A stretch of 64,000 nucleotides of DNA from positions 372,001 through 436,000 of the forward strand of contig OZ037920.1 in assembly GCA_964035575.1 (NCBI GenBank). Reading direction: 5' to 3'. The DNA comes from Rhynchopus sp. YZ270_cl-10 (Eukaryota > Euglenozoa > Diplonemea > Diplonemida > Diplonemidae). The position numbers and the translations under genes were made by a program. Positions 56,046 to 64,000 of this stretch are shown piece after piece. Under the pieces are notes generated by a model, which worked only from the letters and a program-made list of their open reading frames with translations, ran no database searches and was not told the DNA's origin. Position 1 is the stretch's first letter. Each line of letters starts with the position of its first letter.

Positions 56046-56311
56046 CTCTGTGTCTCTCTATTATGTGCAAGGAATATGATCTCTAGCCTGTGGTGGTGTA
56101 AAGTGTTCGGAAGATGGATAATGGAAAGAAAGGGGTTCAACAATAACAACAAATAGTGGGAGAGGTTCTCTTCTGTTGACGTTCGAAGGGTACAGGGCTG
56201 CGCGTTCATAATCAATCCCTGGGCTACGAAGATGGGATACCTGACAACCAAAACAAAGTTTCACTTAAGAGGTCGGAGGGAGTTACAAGTAATGAAGTCA
56301 TGAATGCAACA
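56046..56311. other. 5' flank of broken LRR paralogue
   Basis: Differs from the 5' flank of the intact paralogue beyond the first bases. A pyrimidine-rich minus-strand stretch is present but no clear acceptor. No gene recognised. Confidence 0.5.
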
Positions 56312-56314
56312 AAT

Positions 56315-57100
56315 TCTAGAAAACACTTGTGTTTTCTAGTTTTTAAAGGTTGCTGTTCCGGCCACCCACCGACCTAGCAGTAACCCCCCCCCAGTCTCCC
56401 CCCCCCCCTGCTGGATCCGACCAAAAACCGGTTTTTTTTTCAGGGTGTAGAAGCTTCGCCCAGCTCAAAAAACTGTTTCTTTGGAAAGATCGGGCACTTT
56501 TTGGGGCGTGTATAACTCAGTTTGAGCTGGGAGTCGTTAGAGACCCTGACACCAGGGTGTCACGAGTACCCCTTTTATACACGTGTTTCTTAAGGCTTCT
56601 ACAGGGTTCTACAGGCAAAACAGGCGTTTTGGCCAAAAACCCGGTTTTTCAGGCAGGTAACCGGGTTTCCGGCTTGGGAAACGTGCCAGCGAGCTGTGAG
56701 AACCATGCATGGGCCACACACGGCACGAGTTGCAGCAGCCCACCAAAGGTGGGCTGCGTTTGGTAACCACCCGTTGCGGTTAACGCGTGCAACGCATATG
56801 CATAGCGTTGTGTGTAACGCACGTGTAGACCGTTCCGTTATCACAACCACACGAGCCAGCGAAGTGTCACAGCGGCGCAGGTGTTGCGTTAACGCGATGG
56901 CGTTAAACCCGTAGCATGCTTTCGTACAGATCGCTACGTACACATCGGTTGCGTTGCGTTGCATGCGTTACGCTGCACACGAACCGTGTATCGCTTATGC
57001 ATAGCGTTGTGTGTATCGTATACGTAGAGCGTAACGTGCAAACCATACACAAACCGGTTGACACACCAGCCAGCGAAGTGTTTTCAAGACCGTCAACTCA
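56315..57100 (+). mobile_element. X element copy o, clean solitary copy
   Basis: 786 bp, the best reference copy, flanked by AAT (56312-56314 and 57101-57103). In order: T plus hairpin CTAGAAAACAC/GTGTTTTCTAG; G/C run; core shared with Y at about 56540-56706; hairpin GCAGCCCACC..GGTGGGCTGC; two GCCAGCGAAGTGT phrases; one minisatellite unit; inverted hairpin arm AAGTGTTTTCAAG; end GACCGTCAACTCA. Confidence 0.9.
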
Positions 57101-57118
57101 AATCAACAACAAATGGAT

Positions 57119-60100
57119 ACATGCGTGTCAAGGCACGCTTAGAAACGCACCGTTTTGTTGCGTATCAAAGGCACGCTTGAAAACGCGCCGTTTTGATGCG
57201 TATCAAAGGCACGCTTAGAAACGCGCCGTTTTGTTGCGTATCAAAGGCACGCTTGAAAACGCGCCGTTTTGATGCGTATCAAAGGCACGCTTAGAAACGC
57301 GCCGTTTTGAAGCGTATCAAAGGCACGCTTGAAAACGCGCCGTTTTGTTGCGTATCAAAGGAACGCTTAGAAACTCGCCGTTTTGATGCGTATCAAAGGC
57401 ACGCTTAGAAACGCGCCGTTTTGTTGCGTATCAAAGGCAGGCTTGAAAACGCGCCGTTTTGATGCGTATCAAAGGCACGCTTAGAAACTCGCCGTTTTGA
57501 TGCGTATCAAAGGCACGCTTGAAAACGCGCCGTTTTGTTGCGTATCAAAGGCACGCTTACAAACGCGCCGCTTTGGTGCGTATCAAAGGCACGCTTACAA
57601 ACGCGCCGTTTTGGTGCGTATCAAAGGCACGCTTGAAAACGCGCCGTTTTGGTGCGTATCAAAGGCACGCTTGAAAACGCGCCGTTTTGTTGCGTATCAA
57701 AGGCACGCTTAGAAACGCGCCGTTTTGTTGCGTATCAAAGGCACGCTTACAAACGCGCCGTTTTGGTGCGTATCAAAGGCACGCTTACAAACGCGCCGTT
57801 TTGGTGCGTATCAAAGGCACGCTTGAAAACGCGCCGTTTTGTTGCGTATCAAAGGCACGCTTGAAAACGCGCCGTTTTGGTGCGTATCAAAGGCACGCTT
57901 GAAAACGCGCCGTTTTGTTGCGTATCAAAGGCACGCTTGAAAACGCGCGGCTTTGTTGCGTATCAAAGGCACGCTTACAAACGCGCGGTTTTGTTGCGTA
58001 TCAAAGGCACGCTTACAAACGCGCCGCTTTGGTGCGTATCAAAGGCACGCTTACAAACGCGCCGTTTTGGTGCGTATCAAAGGCACGCTTGAAAACGCGC
58101 CGTTTTGGTGCGTATCAAAGGCACGCTTGAAAACGCGCCGTTTTGTTGCGTATCAAAGGCACGCTTACAAACGCGCCGTTTTGGTGCGTATCAAAGGCAC
58201 GCTTACAAACGCGCCGTTTTGGTGCGTATCAAAGGCACGCTTGAAAACGCGCCGTTTTGTTGCGTATCAAAGGCACGCTTGAAAACGCGCCGTTTTGGTG
58301 CGTATCAAAGGCACGCTTGAAAACGCGCCGTTTTGTTGCGTATCAAAGGCACGCTTGAAAACGCGCGGCTTTGTTGCGTATCAAAGGCACGCTTACAAAC
58401 GCGCGGTTTTGTTGCGTATCAAAGGCACGCTTGAAAACGCGCCGTTTTGTTGCGTATCAAAGGCACGCTTACAAACGGGCGGTTTTGTTGCGTATCAAAG
58501 GCACGCTTAGAAACGCGCCGTTTTGTTGCGTATCAAAGGCACGCTTACAAACGCGCCGTTTTGTTGCGTATCAAAGGCACGCTTGAAAACGCGCCGTTTT
58601 GTTGCGTATCAAAGGCACGCTTGAAAACGCGCCGTTTTGTTGCGTATCAAAGGCACGCTTAGAAACGCGCCGTTTTGGTGCGTATCAAAGGCACGCTTGA
58701 AAACGCGCCGTTTTGTTGCGTATCAAAGGCACGCTTGAAAACGCGCCGTTTTGTTGCGTATCAAAGGCACGCTTAGAAACGCGCCGTTTTGTTGCGTATC
58801 AAAGGCACGCTTGAAAACGCGCGGTTTTGTTGCGTATCAAAGGCACGCTTAGAAACGCGCCGTTTTGGTGCGTATCAAAGGCACGCTTGAAAACGCGCCG
58901 TTTTGGTGCGTATCAAAGGCACGCTTGAAAACGCGCCGTTTTGTTGCGTATCAAAGGCACGCTTGAAAACGCGCGGCTTTGTTGCGTATCAAAGGCACGC
59001 TTACAAACGGGCGGTTTTGTTGCGTATCAAAGGCACGCTTAGAAACGCGCCGTTTTGTTGCGTATCAAAGGCACGCTTACAAACGCGCCGTTTTGTTGCG
59101 TATCAAAGGCACGCTTGAAAACGCGCCGTTTTGTTGCGTATCAAAGGCACGCTTGAAAACGCGCCGTTTTGTTGCGTATCAAAGGCACGCTTAGAAACGC
59201 GCCGTTTTGGTGCGTATCAAAGGCACGCTTGAAAACGCGCCGTTTTGTTGCGTATCAAAGGCACGCTTGAAAACGCGCCGTTTTGTTGCGTATCAAAGGC
59301 ACGCTTAGAAACGCGCCGTTTTGTTGCGTATCAAAGGCACGCTTGAAAACGCGCGGTTTTGTTGCGTATCAAAGGCACGCTTAGAAACGCGCCGTTTTGG
59401 TGCGTATCAAAGGCACGCTTGAAAACGCGCCGTTTTGTTGCGTATCAAAGGCACGCTTGAAAACGCGCCGTTTTGTTGCGTATCAAAGGCACGCTTAGAA
59501 ACGCGCCGTTTTGTTGCGTATCAAAGGCACGCTTGAAAACGCGCGGTTTTGTTGCGTATCAAAGGCACGCTTGAAAACGCGCCGTTTTGGTGCGTATCAA
59601 AGGCACGCTTGAAAACGCGCCGTTTTGTTGCGTATCAAAGGCACGCTTGAAAACGCGCGGCTTTGTTGCGTATCAAAGGCACGCTTACAAACGCGCGGTT
59701 TTGTTGCGTATCAAAGGCACGCTTGAAAACGCGCCGTTTTGTTGCGTATCAAAGGCACGCTTACAAACGGGCGGTTTTGTTGCGTATCAAAGGCACGCTT
59801 AGAAACGCGCCGTTTTGTTGCGTATCAAAGGCACGCTTAGAAACGCGCCGTTTTGTTGCGTATCAAAGGCACGCTTGAAAACGCGCCGTTTTGTTGCGTA
59901 TCAAAGGCACGCTTGAAAACGCGCCGTTTTGTTGCGTATCAAAGGCACGCTTAGAAACGCGCCGTTTTGGTGCGTATCAAAGGCACGCTTGAAAACCCGC
60001 CGTTTTGTTGCGTATCAAAGGCACGCATAGAAACGCGCGGTTTTGTTGCGTATCAAAGGCACGCTTAGAAACGCGCCGTTTTGTTGCGTATCAAAGGCAC

Positions 60101-62776
60101 GCTTGAAAACGCGCGGTTTTGTTGCGTATCAAAGGCACGCTTAGAAACGCGCCGTTTTGGTGCGTATCAAAGGCACGCTTGAAAACGCGCCGTTTTGTTG
60201 CGTATCAAAGGCACGCTTGAAAACGCGCCGTTTTGTTGCGTATCAAAGGCACGCTTGAAAACGCGCCGTTTTGTTGCGTATCAAAGGCACGCTTGAAAAC
60301 GCGCCGTTTTGGTGCGTATCAAAGGCACGCTTGAAAACGCGCCGTTTTGGTGCGTATCAAAGGCACGCTTGAAAACGCGCCGTTTTGGTGCGTATCAAAG
60401 GCACGCTTGAAAACGCGCCGTTTTGTTGCGTATCAAAGGCACGCTTGAAAACGCGCCGTTTTGTTGCGTATCAAAGGCACGCTTGAAAACGCGCGGTTTT
60501 GTTGCGTATCAAAGGCACGCTTAGAAACGCGCCGTTTTGGTGCGTATCAAAGGCACGCTTGAAAACGCGCCGTTTTGTTGCGTATCAAAGGCACGCTTAC
60601 AAACGCGCGGTTTTGTTGCGTATCAAAGGCACGCTTGAAAACGCGCCGTTTTGTTGCGTATCAAAGGCACGCTTACAAACGCGCGGTTTTGTTGCGTATC
60701 AAAGGCACGCTTGAAAACGCGCCGTTTTGTTGCGTATCAAAGGCACGCTTGAAAACGCGCCGTTTTGTTGCGTATCAAAGGCACGCTTGAAAACGCGCCG
60801 TTTTGTTGCGTATCAAAGGCACGCTTACAAACGCGCGGTTTTGTTGCGTATCAAAGGCACGCTTGAAAACGCGCCGTTTTGTTGCGTATCAAAGGCACGC
60901 TTAGAAACGCGCCGTTTTGGTGCGTATCAAAGGCACGCTTGAAAACGCGCGGTTTTGTTGCGTATCAAAGGCACGCTTAGAAACGCGCCGTTTTGGTGCG
61001 TATCAAAGGCACGCTTACAAACGCGCCGTTTCGTTGCGTATCAAAGGCACGCTTGAAAACGCGCGGTTTTGTTGCGTATCAAAGGCACGCTTGAAAACGC
61101 GCCGTTTTGTTGCGTATCAAAGGCACGCTTGAAAACGCGCCGTTTTGTTGCGTATCAAAGGCACGCTTGAAAACGCGCCGTTTTGTTGCGTATCAAAGGC
61201 ACGCTTGAAAACGCGCCGTTTTGGTGCGTATCAAAGGCACGCTTGAAAACGCGCCGTTTTGTTGCGTATCAAAGGCACGCTTGAAAACGCGCCGTTTTGT
61301 TGCGTATCAAAGGCACGCTTACAAACGCGCGGTTTTGTTGCGTATCAAAGGCACGCTTGAAAACGCGCCGTTTTGTTGCGTATCAAAGGCACGCTTAGAA
61401 ACGCGCGGTTTTGTTGCGTATCAAAGGCACGCTTGAAAACGCGCCGTTTTGTTGCGTATCAAAGGCACGCTTGAAAACGCGCCGTTTTGTTGCGTATCAA
61501 AGGCACGCTTAGAAACGCGCCGTTTTGGTGCGTATCAAAGGCACGCTTACAAACGCGCGGTTTTGTTGCGTATCAAAGGCACGCTTGAAAACGCGCCGTT
61601 TTGATGCGTATCAAAGGCACGCTTAGAAACGCGCCGTTTTGGTGCGTATCAAAGGCACGCTTACAAACGCGCGGTTTTGTTGCGTATCAAAGGCACGCTT
61701 ACAAACGCGCGGTTTTGTTGCGTATCAAAGGCACGCTTGAAAACGCGCCGTTTTGTTGCGTATCAAAGGCACGCTTACAAACGCGCCGTTTTGTTGCGTA
61801 TCAAAGGCACGCTTGAAAACGCGCGGTTTTGTTGCGTATCAAAGGCACGCTTGAAAACGCGCCGTTTTGTTGCGTATCAAAGGCACGCTTGAAAACGCGC
61901 GGTTTTGTTGCGTATCAAAGGCACGCTTGAAAACGCGCCGTTTGTTGCGTATCAAAGGCACGCTTGAAAACGCGCCGTTTTGTTGCGTATCAAAGGCACG
62001 CTTACAAACGCGCCGTTTTGTTGCGTATCAAAGGCACGCTTAGAAACGCGCCGTTTTGTTGCGTATCAAAGGCACGCTTGAAAACGCGCCGTTTTGGTGC
62101 GTATCAAAGGCACGCTTACAAACGCGCGGTTTTGTTGCGTATCAAAGGCACGCTTGAAAACGCGCCGTTTGTTGCGTATCAAAGGCACGCTTGAAAACGC
62201 GCCGTTTTGTTGCGTATCAAAGGCACGCTTAGAAACGCGCCGTTTTGTTGCGTATCAAAGGCACGCTTGAAAACGTGCCGTTTTGTTGCGTATCAAAGGC
62301 ACGCTTAGAAACGCGCCGTTTTGTTGCGTATCAAAGGCACGCTTAGAAACGCGCCGTTTTGGTGCGTATCAAAGGCACGCTTAGTAACGCGCCGTTTTGT
62401 TGCGTATCAAAGGCACGCTTAGAAACGCGCGGTTTTGTTGCGTATCAAAGGCACGCTTAGAAACGCGCCGCTTTGGTGCGTATCAAAGGCACGCTTAGAA
62501 ACGCGCCGTTTTGATGCGTATCAAAGGCACGCTTGAAAACGCGCCTTTTTGATGCGTATCAAAGGCACGCTTACAAACGCGCGGTTTTGTTGCGTATCAA
62601 AGGCACGCTTACAAACGCGCGGTTTTGATGCGTATCAAAGGCACGCTTACAAACGCGCGGTTTTGTTGCGTATCAAAGGCACGCTTGAAAACGCGCCTTT
62701 TTGGTGCGTATCAAAGGCACGCTTACAAACGCGCCGTTTTGTTGCGTATCAAAGGCAAGCTTAGAAGCGCGTCGTT
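57119..62776. repeat. 38-bp satellite, about 149 units
   Basis: Unit CGTATCAAAGGCACGCTT + R/C-variable AAAC + GCGCSG + TTTTGKTG. Nearly all variation is at four places (GAA/AGA/ACA, CCG/CGG, TTTT/CTTT, TTG/GTG/ATG). Blocks of units recur at multiples of 38 bp (for example 57877, 58295, 58903 and 59587). A few units are 37 bp. No spacers, so not a CRISPR array. It lies in the divergent strand switch between the LRR genes and the WD40 gene. Confidence 0.97.
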
Positions 62777-62892
62777 GTGGGCTTTGACGTATTGACGAAG
62801 AGGGTGAGTTTTCCTGTGGATTTGTGGATTGTGCACATGGGTGTTCCGTTTTCCGGGTGTTTTCGGGGGAATTTCGGGTCCGTATTCTACTA
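62777..62892. other. Unique spacer
   Basis: No gene recognised. Confidence 0.5.
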
Positions 62893-63135
62893 TTGTTTCC
62901 CTCGTTTCCCAGGGAGGGTCAAAAAGACCCTCCCGCCCGCTACTTTACAAGCCCGAGTCGTGGGTCAAACCCTCCCGGAGTAAGGGTAAACCTGGCGGGA
63001 GGGTCCGGATGCTCCCGCCTGGTTTTGGAACCTCCCGCCAGCTTTTTGGGGTTTTCTCACGCTACGTAGCGTCGGTGAGGGTTATTTTGAACCTCCCGCG
63101 CGAAACAAAGCGTCCTACCACCCCCCTAGCCACCC
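62893..63135 (-). mobile_element. E6-related fragment
   Basis: About 240 bp matching both ends of E6 in reverse orientation (GGGAGGGTCAAAAAGACCCT near 62912; CGCTACGTAGCGTCGGTGAG near 63060), without the minisatellite and the long inverted repeat. Confidence 0.75.
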
Positions 63136-63384
63136 CTTAGAAAAACGTTAGAGTTTGTTGGCTGACGGATTGGTAGTGTACTTCAATATTTGGTTGGACA
63201 TTACCAATAGCTCAAGAGTAGTACAGGTCTAGCCTTTTTTCAAATTGTGCGACCTTGATTATTACTTTTTGTATCTGCAATGTAAATCAAATTATCGATC
63301 TTATTTTTTGTACCGCACCTCGATAAGGTACATTTCTTTGGTGACCCCTTTTGTGATCTACGTATGATTTTCACTCTTTGACGC
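63136..63384. other. Upstream region of WD40 gene
   Basis: AT-rich unique sequence. It may hold the transcription start for the plus-strand gene set; no specific promoter motif recognised. Confidence 0.4.
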
Positions 63385-63412
63385 CTTTTTTCTTGACACT
63401 CCCTTTCTACAG
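63385..63412 (+). promoter_or_regulatory. Splice acceptor upstream of WD40 gene
   Basis: CTTTTTTCTTGACACTCCCT, then TTCTACAG with the AG at 63411-63412 and a 15-nt leader to the ATG at 63428. Confidence 0.65.
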
Positions 63413-63427
63413 AGGTAGAAAAGCAAC

Positions 63428-64000
63428 ATGCAAGTGAACGCAGTACTGCAGGAGACTGGTGAATCCGAAGTGGTGGGAGTCGCTCTTGGTGCGACTGCTG
63501 CTGCTATCAAGATTGCAGTGTGCGATGCGTTTCACGTTGGGATTCCTGAGATCATGGAGTTACGACTTGGTGCTGACGGACGTGTTTTGGAAGATGCTGA
63601 TCTCTGTGAAACTGGCATCACCGGAAGCAGTACGGTGCTCCTGTGCATGATCCCCCACGCTGTGATGTCCTGTGATGTGGCACATGAACCGGTCCTCCGC
63701 TTCGAAGACTTCGGCGGTATGGTGTCTTGTATTGCGCTGTCTCCGACCGGACACAGTTGCTTTATAGGTACAAGCGACCGAAAGCTGCGCATCTGGGACA
63801 CCGAATCTAGCAAGGTGATAAAGGTGCTACCTATGTCCTGCAGTGTCCGCAGCATTGTCCCCTCGCGGTGCGGGAAGATTCTGTACATTGGAACACGGAA
63901 CGGTATTGCACGCGTTGATCTTGCGACAGGTTCTGTGGAGTTGGTTGCTGAGTGCAACGTGTCCATGATGATCCTGTCCCCGTGTGCGCGCTTCCTCTAT
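63428..64000 (+). CDS. Ubiquitin-like / WD40-repeat protein (5' part, runs off the window)
   Basis: At least 191 residues, open to the window edge. Residues 1-76 look like a ubiquitin-like fold (MQVNAVLQ, then MELRLGADGRVLED, then STVLLCMI). From residue 97 WD40 blades begin (GGMVSCIALSPTGHSCFIGT, then SDRKLRIWDTESSKV, then CGKILYIGTRNGIARVDLAT). This mirrors the UBL-plus-repeat plan of the LRR protein, although the UBL sequences are not closely alike. It is the only plus-strand gene in the window. Function unknown: WD40 proteins are scaffolds, and a UBL could link it to proteasome or ubiquitin machinery. Confidence 0.75.
   Translation, partial: MQVNAVLQETGESEVVGVALGATAAAIKIAVCDAFHVGIPEIMELRLGADGRVLEDADLCETGITGSSTVLLCMIPHAVMSCDVAHEPVLRFEDFGGMVSCIALSPTGHSCFIGTSDRKLRIWDTESSKVIKVLPMSCSVRSIVPSRCGKILYIGTRNGIARVDLATGSVELVAECNVSMMILSPCARFLY

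Noticed and set aside
57119-62776. CRISPR-like appearance of the 38-bp array
   Set aside because: Units are directly contiguous with no unique spacers, in a eukaryotic context; it is a satellite.

Overview
The window is a chromosome end of a protist. It opens with about 139 copies of CCCCAA (TTGGGG on the G strand, running out of the left edge). It carries a few compact, intronless genes and then tens of kilobases of nested repeats. Each convincing gene has a long pyrimidine tract ending in AG just before its ATG: the NUS1-like gene, the hypothetical gene at 4224-5072, IleRS, the LRR gene and the WD40 gene. Genes on one side all run the same way. This layout resembles spliced-leader trans-splicing with polycistronic transcription, as in Euglenozoa. 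The TTGGGG telomere is not the TTAGGG usual in kinetoplastids, so I do not name a lineage.

Layout. 1-837 telomere; 838-3123 subtelomeric spacer with a duplicated block. 3124-8916 holds three minus-strand genes: a NUS1/NgBR-like cis-prenyltransferase subunit, an unknown proline-rich protein, and isoleucyl-tRNA synthetase with a probable mitochondrial presequence. 8998-13735 holds duplicated spacers, decayed coding remnants and a 33-35 bp satellite. 14144-15583 is an intact gene for a protein with a ubiquitin-like domain, about 13 leucine-rich repeats and a C-terminal CaaX box. Its upstream tandem paralogue starts at 16772 but is cut into four pieces (16772-17540, 18155-18502, 33482-33828, 55979-56045) by three insertions of 0.6, 15.0 and 22.1 kb. 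Almost everything between 17.5 and 56 kb therefore lies inside one host gene. 56.3-63.4 kb is a divergent strand switch filled by one mobile element copy and a 38-bp satellite of about 149 units. At 63428 a plus-strand UBL-WD40 gene begins and runs off the window.

The inserted material falls into families I can define from target duplications and, in two cases, from an empty site present elsewhere in the window. X and Y are two related non-coding families. Each has a terminal palindromic hairpin, an inverted copy of one hairpin arm near the other end, an internal expandable 43/57-bp minisatellite and a shared core; every clean junction has ATT/AAT on both sides. E elements are short non-autonomous DNA-transposon-like units with inverted ends (CAAGGCTCT or CARTGCTACC types) and 7-bp target duplications. 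One of them, E5, has had its left 241 bp amplified into 40 apparently identical tandem copies (40661-50274). Z is a poly(A)-bearing retrocopy. R is a 614-bp retroposon with an 18-bp target duplication, and its 5' end can fold as an HDV-like ribozyme whose predicted cleavage site is exactly the insertion junction.

The most novel points are the R-element ribozyme, the X/Y families and their nesting, the E5 end amplification, and the UBL-LRR-CaaX protein. All assignments come from reading the sequence; no search was run.
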